From Pelomonas sp036401055 (GTDB lineage: Bacteria > Pseudomonadota > Gammaproteobacteria > Burkholderiales > Burkholderiaceae_C), in assembly GCA_036401055.1 (NCBI GenBank), contig DASWWC010000198.1, positions 1 through 64,000 on the forward strand: a DNA stretch of 64,000 nt, read 5' to 3'. Shown here one piece after another: positions 29,029-36,982 of the stretch. Position 1 is the stretch's first letter. Each line of letters opens with the position of its first letter. The translations under genes and the position numbers were made by a program. Below the pieces are notes generated by a model. That model had not been told where the DNA came from, ran no database searches, and worked only from the letters and a program-made list of their open reading frames with translations.

Positions 29029-29945
29029 GGTTTCAAGACTTCGCCGAGCTTCACGGCGTTCTGATCCGCGACCCGATCGAAGATGGCCGCATCCATCGGT
29101 GCCCCACGGCCGCACACCCGCGCTCCCGCAACGGGGCTTATCTGTTCGACGGCCGCGGCGGGTGGGTGTGGGCGTGGGACGGCGAGGGCAGGGCGGTCGC
29201 GTTCAACGACCCCAATGCCAGGCCGCTGACCGAAGCCGAGCAGCTCAAGCGCAACGCCAAGAAGCAGGCCGTGCGCGATGAGCAGGCCGAGCTGCACCGG
29301 AAGGCCGCCGAGTGGGCTGCACGGCTTTTGACGCTCGCCAAGCCCAAGGAGCATGGCTACCTCTACCGCAAGGGCTTCAAGAAGGCCTTGGGGCTGGTGC
29401 TGCCTGACGGCGAACTGTTCATCCCCATGCGGGACGTGCGCACCAATGAGCTGATCGGCGCCCAGGTCGTGAAGTGGCTGCCCGAAGAGCTGCGCTGGGA
29501 GAAGAAGTACCTGTACGGCATGCGCTCGCGTGGCGCCTGCCTGCGCATCGGCCCGGGGCGCGCGCAGGAGCAGGTGCTGTGCGAGGGCTACGCGACTGGC
29601 TTGTCCATCGAGGCGGCCATCCGCCAGATGAAGCTGAACGCCGCTGTGTTGGTTTGCTTCAGCGCGCACAACCTCATCGAGGTGGCCAAGCGCACCACTG
29701 GACGGCGCTACGTCATTGCAGACCACGACCCCGCACAGCAAGACCCGGAGAAGGCGCGCCAGAACCCCGGCGAGGCCGGCCAGCGTGCGGCCATCGCTAC
29801 CGGCCTGGGCTGGGCTATGCCCGACACCGTTGGGCAGGACGCGAACGACCTGCACGTGGCCGAGGGGCTGATGGCCGTGTGCGCGCTGGTGATGCGGGCG
29901 AGGGCGGCCGAGGCTGTTGTGGCGACTGAAGCCGTACCGCCGTAG
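29025..29945 (+). CDS. Toprim-domain DNA primase (no helicase part)
   Basis: The protein should make RNA primers for phage replication. GTG 29025 overlaps the endonuclease stop (GTGA), giving 306 residues. The N-terminus has the phage primase pattern HGVLIRDPIEDGRIHRCPTAAHPRSRNGAYLFDGRGGWVWAW. The Toprim domain shows Glu in VLCEGYATGLSIEAAI (about residues 186-201) and the Asp-x-Asp-like RRYVIADHDPAQ (about 225-236). No Walker motifs follow, so the helicase function is likely supplied by the SF2 helicase upstream. An alternative ATG at 29010 lies inside the nuclease gene. Confidence 0.85.
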   Translation: MRFQDFAELHGVLIRDPIEDGRIHRCPTAAHPRSRNGAYLFDGRGGWVWAWDGEGRAVAFNDPNARPLTEAEQLKRNAKKQAVRDEQAELHRKAAEWAARLLTLAKPKEHGYLYRKGFKKALGLVLPDGELFIPMRDVRTNELIGAQVVKWLPEELRWEKKYLYGMRSRGACLRIGPGRAQEQVLCEGYATGLSIEAAIRQMKLNAAVLVCFSAHNLIEVAKRTTGRRYVIADHDPAQQDPEKARQNPGEAGQRAAIATGLGWAMPDTVGQDANDLHVAEGLMAVCALVMRARAAEAVVATEAVPP

Positions 29946-30196
29946 CTCGGCCTCGATGCCCTGTGTGGAGGCTACTTGCCCCGGCGCACAGGACACGACA
30001 CCCGACCGGGGGAGCAGACGCGGAGGAACGGGCAAGTGGGTGGCGAAGGCAGCGCCCCAGCGTCGAAAGGCTACCGGGTCATGAACCGTGAGGGGTCATG
30101 TGAAGGCCCCGCTAGGAAAGGCTGGGTCTGCCCGCTCAGGGTCAAAACGTGATGTTTCGTAGCGCTGATGTTGTTCCTACAGAGAGGTATGCAGAC
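29946..30196 (+). other. Gene-poor stretch between primase and next gene
   Basis: About 250 bases with no convincing gene. It holds two direct copies of GGGTCATG 17 bases apart (30076 and 30093 region), short GC-rich complementary segments, and a 23-codon ORF (30080-30151) ending at TGATG. It could hold a small RNA, an attenuator or part of an origin; I see no known RNA family. Confidence 0.4.
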
Positions 30197-30457
30197 ATGG
30201 ACATGAAGACGAACGAAGAACTGGACGCCGAAGCGAACATCGCGACGGCTGCCCTTTCGGCCGCGGTCCGCGGGCTGCTGGACGCCGGACTGGAGGAGGC
30301 CTCGCTGGTGACAGCCCTGGCCGACGCCCTGGGCGTGATGATGGCCGCAGCACCGCGGCACATGGCTGACTCGCTGGCCGCGTCCATCCATGCGCAGGTG
30401 CTCGCGCAGCGCGCCGCCACCTGGGCTGAGATCGACGCAGCCGCGACGGTGCAGTGA
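30197..30457 (+). CDS. Small helical protein, 86 residues
   Basis: MDMKTNEELDAEANIATAALSAAVRGLLDAGLEEASLVTALADALGVMMAAAPRHMADSLAASI is an Ala-rich helical protein. AGAGAGG upstream supports ATG 30197; ATG 30149 is a possible longer start. The stop overlaps the next start (TGATG). Family unknown. Confidence 0.6.
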   Translation: MDMKTNEELDAEANIATAALSAAVRGLLDAGLEEASLVTALADALGVMMAAAPRHMADSLAASIHAQVLAQRAATWAEIDAAATVQ

Positions 30458-30927
30458 TGGAAGTCCTGTGCCGCCGAGTGCCGGGGGGATTCGCCCCGGA
30501 GAGCGACGAGGAAGCCGCCAAGCTGACCAAGCTCAAGGCCGGCGCCTCGGTTCGCGTGACCGTCACCCAGGAGACGAACGCCAAGTTCCGTCGCAAGTGG
30601 TGGGCGCTGGCGAAGTACGCCTTCGATATCTGGTCCGAGACCATGCCCGAGCAGCAGTACCGCGGCCAGGAGGTGCAGCGGAACTTCGAGCGCTTCCGCA
30701 AGGAACTGACCATCCTGGCCGGCCGCTTCCACCCGGTCTGGAATCTGAAGGGCGAACTGCGCGTCGAGGCCGAGAGCCTCAGCTGGGCCCGGATGAACGA
30801 CGAGCAGTTCGAGGCGTTTTACAGCGCCACGATCAACGCCGTCCTCTCCAAGATCCTCAACCACACCAAGCTCACCGAGGCCGATCTGCGCGCCCACGTT
30901 GAGCGAGTTCTGAGCTTCGATCGATGA
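30457..30927 (+). CDS. DUF1367-like early protein
   Basis: The 156-residue protein contains NAKFRRKWWALAKYAFDIWSE (about residues 42-62) and FRKELTILAGRFHPVWNLKGELRVEAESLSWARMNDEQFEAFYSATINAVLSKIL, a pattern of the DUF1367 family found in lambdoid and other phages near recombination nucleases. Its biochemical role is unsettled. The start is coupled to the previous gene. Confidence 0.65.
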   Translation: MEVLCRRVPGGFAPESDEEAAKLTKLKAGASVRVTVTQETNAKFRRKWWALAKYAFDIWSETMPEQQYRGQEVQRNFERFRKELTILAGRFHPVWNLKGELRVEAESLSWARMNDEQFEAFYSATINAVLSKILNHTKLTEADLRAHVERVLSFDR

Positions 30928-31391
30928 GCAACAACCCCGCAATGCATCGTGAGGCGTTCGACCTCATGTGTGGCGACCGCCTCGGCTACGGCATGAGCCG
31001 CACTGTCTACGCCTGCAAGCTGCTGCCCGACTGCGTCGTCAAGGTGGAGGAAGACTCCGGCCGCTTCCAGAACGTCGTCGAGTGGGAGACCTGGCAGCGC
31101 GTGCGCGACACGCCGGCAAGCCGCTGGTTTGCCGCCTGCCGCTGGATCAGCCCGAACGGCTCGGTCCTGGTGATGGAGCGCACGCGCCCGCCGGCGCCGT
31201 CCGAGTTTCTGGACCGCATGCCAGCCTTCCTGTGCGACTTCAAACGCACGAACTACGGAATGGCCAAGGCCGAGGGCCGCCACGGCAAGCCCGACACCGA
31301 ATGGCTGGTCTGCCACGACTACGGCACCCATCTCATGTTCGAGCACGGCATGACGAAGCGGCTGCGCAAGGCGGACTGGTGGGACGCATGA
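30924..31391 (+). CDS. Kinase-fold-like small protein
   Basis: The 155-residue product resembles the N-lobe of protein kinases: a glycine-loop-like DRLGYGMSRTVYACKLLPDCVVKVEE (about residues 17-42, with candidate Lys40), then a helix with FQNVVEWETWQRV and a hinge-like SVLVMERTRPP. No HRD or DFG motif is present; the C-terminal part (LVCHDYGTHLMFEHG) is short. It may be a degenerate kinase or a nucleotide-binding decoy. It overlaps both neighbours by four bases. Confidence 0.5.
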   Translation: MSNNPAMHREAFDLMCGDRLGYGMSRTVYACKLLPDCVVKVEEDSGRFQNVVEWETWQRVRDTPASRWFAACRWISPNGSVLVMERTRPPAPSEFLDRMPAFLCDFKRTNYGMAKAEGRHGKPDTEWLVCHDYGTHLMFEHGMTKRLRKADWWDA

Positions 31392-31633
31392 ATCCAACGC
31401 CCATCACCCTTCGCGGTGCGCAGCCGGGCCGGGTGGTCAAGCTGCGCGTCAGCTTCGGCGAGGTGCCCGAGTTCGGCGACGTGCTGATGATGGCATCGGG
31501 CAAGCGCTATCAGGTCGTCGGCGTGACCGGGAAGTCTCTGCGTGCGCTGGTGCTGAAGCCCAGCGACGCCATCGAACCGGGCACCAAGGTCTGGACCTGG
31601 CAGTGGGACTCACGCAAGAAGGTGGCCGCATGA
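31388..31633 (+). CDS. Small beta-rich protein, 81 residues
   Basis: MNPTPITLRGAQPGRVVKLRVSFGEVPEFGDVLMMASGKRYQVVGVTGKSLRALVLKPSDAIEPGTKVWTWQW predicts a small beta barrel. Start and stop overlap the neighbouring genes. No family recognised. Confidence 0.6.
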   Translation: MNPTPITLRGAQPGRVVKLRVSFGEVPEFGDVLMMASGKRYQVVGVTGKSLRALVLKPSDAIEPGTKVWTWQWDSRKKVAA

Positions 31634-32112
31634 AGCGCAGTGGCTTCAAGTCCAAGCTCCCACCCCGGCGCCCGGTGAAGCAGATCGAGGGCTATACCCC
31701 CAGGCCTCGACAAGCAGCCGTAGCCGTCGCTGGCCCGGCGCAGGCCGTCGTGAGCATCCCCAAGCAGGAGAACCTGCAGCACCAGGGGTACATGGCCGCG
31801 GTGCGCAAGCTGCCGTGCTACAGGTGCGGTGTATCGGGCATCACCCAGTTCTGCCATAGCGACGCACCAGGCGGGGAGGGCGGCAAGGGGAAGGGCCTGA
31901 AGTCCGATTGCCGGCTGGGCTGGCCGGGCTGCGGCCCGGACTTCATGGGCAACGCCGGCTGCCACTACTTCGTCGGCAGCACGGGCAAGCTGGGCAAGGA
32001 AGGGCGTCGCGCCTTCGAGAAGGAAGCGGGCGCCGCCACACGCGCCGAGATCCGCCGCTTGGGCCTGTGGCCAGCTAGCCTGCCGGCGTGGCCGGAGGAT
32101 GCCCATGGCTGA
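31630..32112 (+). CDS. HNH/Ref-like (DUF1364-type) putative nuclease
   Basis: The 160-residue protein has a basic N-terminus (MKRSGFKSKLPPRRPVKQ) and a metal-binding core: LPCYRCGVSGITQFCHSDAPGG, then GKGLKSDCRLGWPGC and NAGCHYFVG. This arrangement of paired Cys, Q-x-C-H and late CH resembles DUF1364/Ref-type HNH nucleases of phages, which act in recombination. The downstream DUF1064 gene encodes another nuclease. ATG 31630 overlaps the preceding stop. Confidence 0.6.
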   Translation: MKRSGFKSKLPPRRPVKQIEGYTPRPRQAAVAVAGPAQAVVSIPKQENLQHQGYMAAVRKLPCYRCGVSGITQFCHSDAPGGEGGKGKGLKSDCRLGWPGCGPDFMGNAGCHYFVGSTGKLGKEGRRAFEKEAGAATRAEIRRLGLWPASLPAWPEDAHG

Positions 32113-32392
32113 CCTCTATGTCGCTGTGCGTGTGGTCTTCCGCTGGCATGTGGCCCGGTGCTTGCCCGGTTGCCAGCCCCTGGGCGTGCTCGATTGCCCG
32201 TCGCAGGCCATCGCGGAGCGAGAGGCGGCCATCTTGAACGGCCAGCAGTGCAGACCCCGCCGCGTCGAGCGGTTGCATCGCTTCGAGATGTACCCCGACG
32301 AAGCCGATATGGCGATCCAGCGCGAGCTGCACGAGAACTACGGAATGCCAAGGGCTGACTCACCGTTCGCTCAGCCGGGGATGCCGTTTTGA
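32105..32392 (+). CDS. Unrecognised protein, 95 residues
   Basis: The protein starts MADLYVAVRVVFRWHVARCLPG and has several Cys (CLPGCQPLGVLDC) before a helical C-terminus (MYPDEADMAIQRELHENYGM). ATG 32105 overlaps the upstream gene; ATG 32099 is an alternative. Function unknown. Confidence 0.6.
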   Translation: MADLYVAVRVVFRWHVARCLPGCQPLGVLDCPSQAIAEREAAILNGQQCRPRRVERLHRFEMYPDEADMAIQRELHENYGMPRADSPFAQPGMPF

Positions 32393-32622
32393 GCGCAACG
32401 GCGACGCGAGCCCCGACGACGCCGACGGCGGGCAAGACGAGCGAGCAACTGCGCGAGTTGGTCGCATTCGAGGAGAAGATGATGAACGAACTGCCGCTGC
32501 ACCTGTGCCGCGAGCGCATCGAGCGGGTGAAGGCCTTCTACATCGAACGCCACGGCATGGACGCTGCCAGGCGCATCCACGGCGCCATGAAGGCGAAGTT
32601 CCTGGCGAGGCGTGACCGATGA
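32389..32622 (+). CDS. Small helical protein, 77 residues
   Basis: A TTG codon overlaps the preceding stop (TTGA) and opens a frame with an unstructured Thr-rich start and a helical core (SEQLRELVAFEEKMMNELPLHLCRERIERVKAFYIERHGMDAARRIHGAMKAKF). An internal ATG at 32479 is a shorter option. The stop overlaps the DUF1064 gene start. Confidence 0.55.
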   Translation: MSATATRAPTTPTAGKTSEQLRELVAFEEKMMNELPLHLCRERIERVKAFYIERHGMDAARRIHGAMKAKFLARRDR

Positions 32623-32951
32623 AGTACCGCAACAAGCCCTGCCAGGTGGGCGACGAGAAGTACCGCAGCCAGCGCGAGCGTGACCGCCACCAAGAGCTGC
32701 TGATGTTGCAGCGAGCCGGCCGCATCACGGAGCTGAAGCGCGAGGTGCCGTTCGAACTGGCCCCACGGGTCAAGATCGAAGGCGAGGACCGCGCACGGCC
32801 GGCTGTGAAGTACGTCGCCGACTTCACCTACATCGAGGTGCCATCAGGCAGGCGCGTGGTGGCAGACGCCAAGGGCATGCAGACCACGGCGTACCGGCTC
32901 AAGAAGCACCTGCTGAAGAGCATCCACAACATCGACCTGATCGAGATCTGA
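32619..32951 (+). CDS. DUF1064 putative endonuclease (PD-(D/E)XK type)
   Basis: DUF1064 proteins are small phage nucleases thought to resolve branched DNA. The 110-residue protein has the full pattern: KYRSQRERDRHQELLMLQRAGRITELKREVPFEL, then the catalytic strand region VKYVADFTYIEVPSGRRVVADAKGMQTTAYRLKKHLL (Asp in YVADF and the ADAKG motif as Asp...Asp-x-Lys). It is located at the end of the early region, where RusA/NinG-like resolvases usually lie. Confidence 0.8.
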   Translation: MKYRNKPCQVGDEKYRSQRERDRHQELLMLQRAGRITELKREVPFELAPRVKIEGEDRARPAVKYVADFTYIEVPSGRRVVADAKGMQTTAYRLKKHLLKSIHNIDLIEI

Positions 32952-32958
32952 GGACTCT

Positions 32959-33306
32959 ATGAACGAGAACGAGGATGACCGTGGGCAGTTCGGACCCGTG
33001 CATTACGGGGTGGACCTGGGCGTAGACGGCCTTACAGTGATGGTGGTCCACGCGGTGTTCGATCAGGCCGAGTTAGACGCTGAGGCGGACAAGATGATGG
33101 CCGCCCTTCACGCGCGCGGCATTGCGATCATGAAGTGCGAGCTGGGGCGCATGGAACGCTTCACCATTAAGCACGTCAGCCCAGAGGAGTTCATGAAGCC
33201 CGACCCGCCCACCTGGCCCAACAACATCGCCAAGGGCGGAGATCCGGCGTCGAGCGTCGCGCAATGGAAGCGAGAGAGAAGCCGGTACCGGTTCCGAAGC
33301 GGTTGA
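32959..33306 (+). CDS. Unrecognised protein at the end of the early region
   Basis: The 115-residue protein (MNENEDDRGQFGPVHYGVDLGVDGLTVMVVHAVFDQAELDAEADKMMAALHARG) looks like a small alpha/beta fold. Its last codons overlap the late-promoter-like motif at 33301. No family recognised. Confidence 0.55.
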   Translation: MNENEDDRGQFGPVHYGVDLGVDGLTVMVVHAVFDQAELDAEADKMMAALHARGIAIMKCELGRMERFTIKHVSPEEFMKPDPPTWPNNIAKGGDPASSVAQWKRERSRYRFRSG

Positions 33307-33331
33307 CTTCGAGCGATCCGGTGGGAACCTG
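33301..33331 (+). promoter_or_regulatory. Late promoter-like element, copy 1
   Basis: GGTTGACTTCG, 13 bases, then GAACCTG. It shares spacing with the four other copies in the late region and lies 65 bases upstream of the membrane-protein gene at 33396. The -35-like hexamer is TTGACT. Confidence 0.5.
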
Positions 33332-33395
33332 AGGCTTCCCCGCCATGGCAAGGGGCCCCGCCGCAGCCACGGCATCAAGTCAAGGAACCTGCCTC

Positions 33396-33704
33396 ATGTT
33401 CTCCAGCTTCAAACGCTTCGGCTCCATCATCGTCTTCGCGCTGGCCGCCTGTGCTTCCGCCGTGGCCACCTGCATCTCGCTGGCCGTCACCTTCGCGGCA
33501 TCCGGCGTCGTCCACGCCTTCGATGCGCTCACCCGCATCGTGGTCAGCGCCGCCAACCGGCTGCCCAGCGCGACACCCAAGCGACCGATCAGCACGGCCA
33601 CGGAGCGACAGCATCTGGTCCCGTCGGCCACCTACGCCCGCAAACAGGACGCCCGGCGCCGCCCGACCATCCTGCCCAGTTGGCGCATGTGCACCAGCGT
33701 GTGA
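33396..33704 (+). CDS. Small membrane protein before the terminase genes
   Basis: The 102-residue product begins MFSSFKRFGSIIVFALAACASAVATCISLAVTFAASGVVHAF, one or two membrane segments, and ends in a basic soluble tail (PKRPISTATERQHLVPSATYARKQDARRRPT). AAGGAA lies upstream of ATG 33396. It stands alone between a late-promoter-like element and a strong terminator, so it may be expressed separately from the packaging genes. Confidence 0.6.
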   Translation: MFSSFKRFGSIIVFALAACASAVATCISLAVTFAASGVVHAFDALTRIVVSAANRLPSATPKRPISTATERQHLVPSATYARKQDARRRPTILPSWRMCTSV

Positions 33705-33740
33705 CGCGAACCTTCCGCCTGAGCACCCCACACCCCACAC

Positions 33741-33763
33741 AGCCCGCCTTGAGCGGGCTTTTT
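33741..33763 (+). terminator. Rho-independent terminator before the packaging genes
   Basis: AGCCCGC-CTTGA-GCGGGCT followed by TTTT. A classical intrinsic terminator that would end early transcription upstream of the terminase genes; it may also be the target of a late antiterminator. Confidence 0.88.
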
Positions 33764-33782
33764 CATGCCCGGCCGTTCCATC

Positions 33783-33813
33783 GGTTGATTTCCAGAGAAC
33801 GCATGGGAAGGTG
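33783..33813 (+). promoter_or_regulatory. Late promoter-like element, copy 2 (terminase unit)
   Basis: GGTTGATTTCC, 13 bases, GAAGGTG, located 20 bases after a terminator and 47 bases before terS. The leader between it and terS is an unstructured CA-rich tract (ACACCCACAAC-type repeats). The placement suits the main late promoter. Confidence 0.6.
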
Positions 33814-33859
33814 ACACCCACAACAGCCACAACACCCGAACCACAACACCCACAACAAC

Positions 33860-34894
33860 ATGAGCGACGGCAACAACACCCCCGACAACAACGCCGGCAG
33901 CCCCGGCGAAGGGGGCGGCCTGTCGATCAAGAAGCAGGCGTTCGCACTGGCCTACCACCACGAGCCGAACGCCACGAAGGCCGCGATCAAGGCGGGCTAC
34001 AGCGCCAAGACCGCGCAGCAGGCAGGCAGCCGCCTCCTGAAAGACCCAGGCGTGAGGGCCGAACTGGCACGCCTCGCAGCCGAGCCAGTGGAGCCCGGCT
34101 CCACTCCAGCGAAGAAGGCGAAGCCACGCTCCATCACGTCGACCCCGGCCCCCGCCCCCCAGCAAGCCCAGCCGCACGCCAAGTTCAGTGAGCACCTTCT
34201 GTCGCGCGCGGCAGCAGCAGACCCCAGTCAGCCAATCCCCGCGACGACGCCGATGGAGGAAGCGTTCCTCACGGAATACCTGCGCAACGGTCAGAACGGC
34301 ACAGCGGCGTGGATCTTCACGCACCCAGGTTGCAGCCCTGATGCAGCGGCTGTGTCGGCGAGCCAGCTCATAAGGCGCCCTAGGGTCGCTGCCCGCCTTG
34401 CCGCTGAACGCCATCGCCTGGCTCAACAACACGAGATGACGCGGGACCAGCTGCTGGCCGAGTTCCTGGCCATCGTGCGCGCTGACCCCAACGAGTTGAC
34501 GCAGATGCGATGCGTGGCCTGTTCGAGCTGCTGGGGTGTGAACCCCGACCGCAAGGGCCGGTGGGTTGACCCTGACCCTGAATGCCCTGAGTGCATGGGC
34601 GAGGGCAACTCGGTCCCGTGGTTTGCTGACACCCGGAAGCTGTCGCCCGAGGCTCGCGCGCTTTTCGCTGGCGTGAAGCTCACGGCCCAGGGCGTGACGA
34701 TCCTGCAGCACGACAAGATGGCCGCGCTGGTGAACATCGGCAAGATCCTGGGCGCCTACGAGAAGGACAACGAGCAGAAGCGGCCTGAGCTGAGCGAAGC
34801 GCTGGCCCAGTTCATCGGCCAGATCCACGACCAAGGCGCTGGCCGGTTGCCGATTGCGCGCAGGCAGCCCGTGGCCGACAAGGTGAAGCACTGA
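33860..34894 (+). CDS. terS: Terminase small subunit with tandem DNA-binding domains
   Basis: TerS recognises the packaging site and loads the TerL motor. The 344-residue protein is long for the family. It has two Terminase_2-type modules: LSIKKQAFALAYHHEPNATKAAIKAGYSAKTAQQAGSRLLKDPGVRAEL (about residues 21-70) and MEEAFLTEYLRNGQNGTAAWIFTHPGCSPDAAAVSASQLIRRPRVAARL (about 131-180), joined by a linker with VEPGST from palindrome copy E. A Cys cluster (MRCVACSSCWG and CPEC) may bind zinc. The stop overlaps terL. Confidence 0.85.
   Translation: MSDGNNTPDNNAGSPGEGGGLSIKKQAFALAYHHEPNATKAAIKAGYSAKTAQQAGSRLLKDPGVRAELARLAAEPVEPGSTPAKKAKPRSITSTPAPAPQQAQPHAKFSEHLLSRAAAADPSQPIPATTPMEEAFLTEYLRNGQNGTAAWIFTHPGCSPDAAAVSASQLIRRPRVAARLAAERHRLAQQHEMTRDQLLAEFLAIVRADPNELTQMRCVACSSCWGVNPDRKGRWVDPDPECPECMGEGNSVPWFADTRKLSPEARALFAGVKLTAQGVTILQHDKMAALVNIGKILGAYEKDNEQKRPELSEALAQFIGQIHDQGAGRLPIARRQPVADKVKH
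34087..34105. repeat. Dispersed palindrome copy E
   Basis: AGTGGAGCCCGGCTCCACT, perfect 19-bp palindrome in the terS linker, read as VEPGST. Confidence 0.95.
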
Positions 34895-36462
34895 TGTCCG
34901 CGGCCGTCGCAGAGCAGCAGCCGCAGACGCTCGACGAGCTGCTGGGCGAGCACTGGCGAAGCCTTGAATGGCGGCTGTGCAACCTGTACTGGATCGTCAA
35001 CAAGGACGGCAAGGCCGTTCGGTTCGAGCCCAACGACGAGCAGCTCGACTTCATCCGCAACATCTGGACGCGCAACCTGATCCTGAAGGCGCGGCAGAAG
35101 GGCTTCTCCACGCTGATCCAGCTCCTGCAGCTCGACCAAGGCCTGTTCAACACTCACCACGTCGGCGCGACCATCGCCGAGACGCTACCCAACGCCGGCA
35201 AGCTCTTCAAGAAGATCGAGTTCGCTCAGCAACGCATACCGGACGCACTTCGCGAGTCGCTGCCGATCAAGACCATGGCTTCGCGCAGCGCCATGGAGTT
35301 CGAGCATGGCAGCAGCATCTATGTCGGCGTCAGCGCCCGCGGCGACACGCTGAACCTGCTCCACGTGTCCGAGTTCGGCAAGATCTGCCGGCGCTATCCC
35401 GAGCGCGCAGAAGAGATCATCAGCGGCGCGTTCGAGGCTGTGCCCACGGATGGATGCATCGTCGTCGAGAGCACGGCCGAGGGCGCCGCTGGTCCGTTCT
35501 ACGACCTGGTGATGGCAGCGATGCGCCGCCAGGCCGAGGGCGCACCTGAAACGCCGCTGGACTGGCGCCTGCATTTCTACCCGTGGTTCAACAGCCGCGA
35601 GTACCGGCTTGACCCAGCCGACGTGATCGTCAGCGCCGAGCAGCACAGGTACTTCGACAAGGTGCAGGCCTTCTGGCGCGAGAAGGGCACCTACGGCGCT
35701 GACTTCACCATCGACGCGGCCCAGCGCGCCTGGTACGTGAAGAAGCAGGAGACGCAGAAGCGCCTGATGAAGCGCGAGTACCCGAGCACCATCGAAGAGG
35801 CCTTCGAGCAGGCCATCGAGGGCGCGGTGTTCGGCGACGAGATGACGTCTGTGCGGGAAGCCGGCCGCATCACCACGGTGCCGCTGGACCCGGCCTATCC
35901 GGTCAACACCTTCTGGGACTTCGGCCTGGGCCGGCGCAACCCGATCTGGCTGCATCAGCGCATTGGCCTGCAGAACCGCTGGGTCAAGTATTTCGACGAC
36001 TTCGGCAAGGGCCTGGGTTGGTGGTGGCGGCACATCGAGGAATGGCGCCGCGAGCACGGCGAATTCCAGTGGGGCACTCACTACCTGCCGCACGACGCCG
36101 ACACCGAGATCCTGGGCGAGAGCGTGACCACCAAGCGCCGCATCTTGGTCGAGGCCGGCATGCGCAACGAGTTCGTGGTGCCGCGCATCGCGCTGAAGAG
36201 CACGGGCATCGACCTGATGCGCGCGGCCCTACCGGTCGACAACTGGTTCGACCGCGTGGAGTGCGCCGAAGGCATCAAGTGTCTGGACGGCTATCAGTAC
36301 GAGTGGAACGAGAAGCAGGGCATCTGGAGCCGCACGCCGATGCCCAACTGGGCCAGCCACGGCGCTGACGCCTGGATGCAGTACGCGCAGGGCTACCGCG
36401 ACACGGGCGATGTCGTCGCGCAGGCCAAGAAGCACAAAGCACGCAAGAAGTCATGGCGTTGA
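34894..36462 (+). CDS. terL: Terminase large subunit
   Basis: TerL is the ATPase/nuclease motor that fills the procapsid. The 522-residue protein has the adenine-binding/Walker-A-like region DFIRNIWTRNLILKARQKGFSTLIQ (about residues 50-74), a Walker-B/C-like region GDTLNLLHVSEFGKICRR and ESTAEGAAGPFYDL, and the RNase H-like nuclease part starting NTFWDFGLGRRNPIWL (first catalytic Asp, about 345), with a later HGADAWMQYAQGYRD. ATG 34894 overlaps the terS stop by one base. Confidence 0.92.
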   Translation: MSAAVAEQQPQTLDELLGEHWRSLEWRLCNLYWIVNKDGKAVRFEPNDEQLDFIRNIWTRNLILKARQKGFSTLIQLLQLDQGLFNTHHVGATIAETLPNAGKLFKKIEFAQQRIPDALRESLPIKTMASRSAMEFEHGSSIYVGVSARGDTLNLLHVSEFGKICRRYPERAEEIISGAFEAVPTDGCIVVESTAEGAAGPFYDLVMAAMRRQAEGAPETPLDWRLHFYPWFNSREYRLDPADVIVSAEQHRYFDKVQAFWREKGTYGADFTIDAAQRAWYVKKQETQKRLMKREYPSTIEEAFEQAIEGAVFGDEMTSVREAGRITTVPLDPAYPVNTFWDFGLGRRNPIWLHQRIGLQNRWVKYFDDFGKGLGWWWRHIEEWRREHGEFQWGTHYLPHDADTEILGESVTTKRRILVEAGMRNEFVVPRIALKSTGIDLMRAALPVDNWFDRVECAEGIKCLDGYQYEWNEKQGIWSRTPMPNWASHGADAWMQYAQGYRDTGDVVAQAKKHKARKKSWR

Positions 36463-36478
36463 GCCAGGAGAAAGCACC

Positions 36479-36982
36479 ATGCAACTGAGTCCCATCCGAA
36501 CCCCTGACGGACTGCCCATGTGGTCAGCCGGCGGCAAGCACGCATGGAAGACGTTCGAGTACCGCGGCTTCGTCGTGAGCCTTGAATGGGTAGGCAACCA
36601 CCGCCACACGCGCAAGTGCATGGTCATCTGGCCCGTTTCCAACGTGTTCACGGGTGGCACCACGAGCGAGGGCATGTGGGTCATCAGCGAGCGCGCCATC
36701 ACGGAGTTCGTCGGCTTCAACCGCAACGACAAGTGCACGGGCTCCGTGAGCGAGCACTGCGTGCGCGAGTGCGGCAAGGCACTGCCGCTGCTGGGCAAGG
36801 ACAGCAACGACAAGCACGCCCTGTCTGCGCTCATCGACACGGTGTGCCGGTTCGCCCCTGATCTGGTCGGCATGCCCGTCGCGCCGCAGACCGTGCGGCA
36901 GGCGATGCGCGGCCAGGCCATGTGGGACGTGGTGGCCACGAACAAGAGCAGCGGCAAGACCCTCGCGGAGGCCAGCGTATGA
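36479..36982 (+). CDS. Unrecognised protein between TerL and portal
   Basis: The 167-residue protein (MQLSPIRTPDGLPMWSAGGKHAWKTFEYRGFVVSLEWVGNHRHTRKCMVIWPVSNVFTGG) is not a family I know. An AGGAGA ribosome site precedes ATG 36479. The stop overlaps the portal start (ATGA). Possibly a head-assembly or packaging accessory. Confidence 0.65.
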   Translation: MQLSPIRTPDGLPMWSAGGKHAWKTFEYRGFVVSLEWVGNHRHTRKCMVIWPVSNVFTGGTTSEGMWVISERAITEFVGFNRNDKCTGSVSEHCVRECGKALPLLGKDSNDKHALSALIDTVCRFAPDLVGMPVAPQTVRQAMRGQAMWDVVATNKSSGKTLAEASV

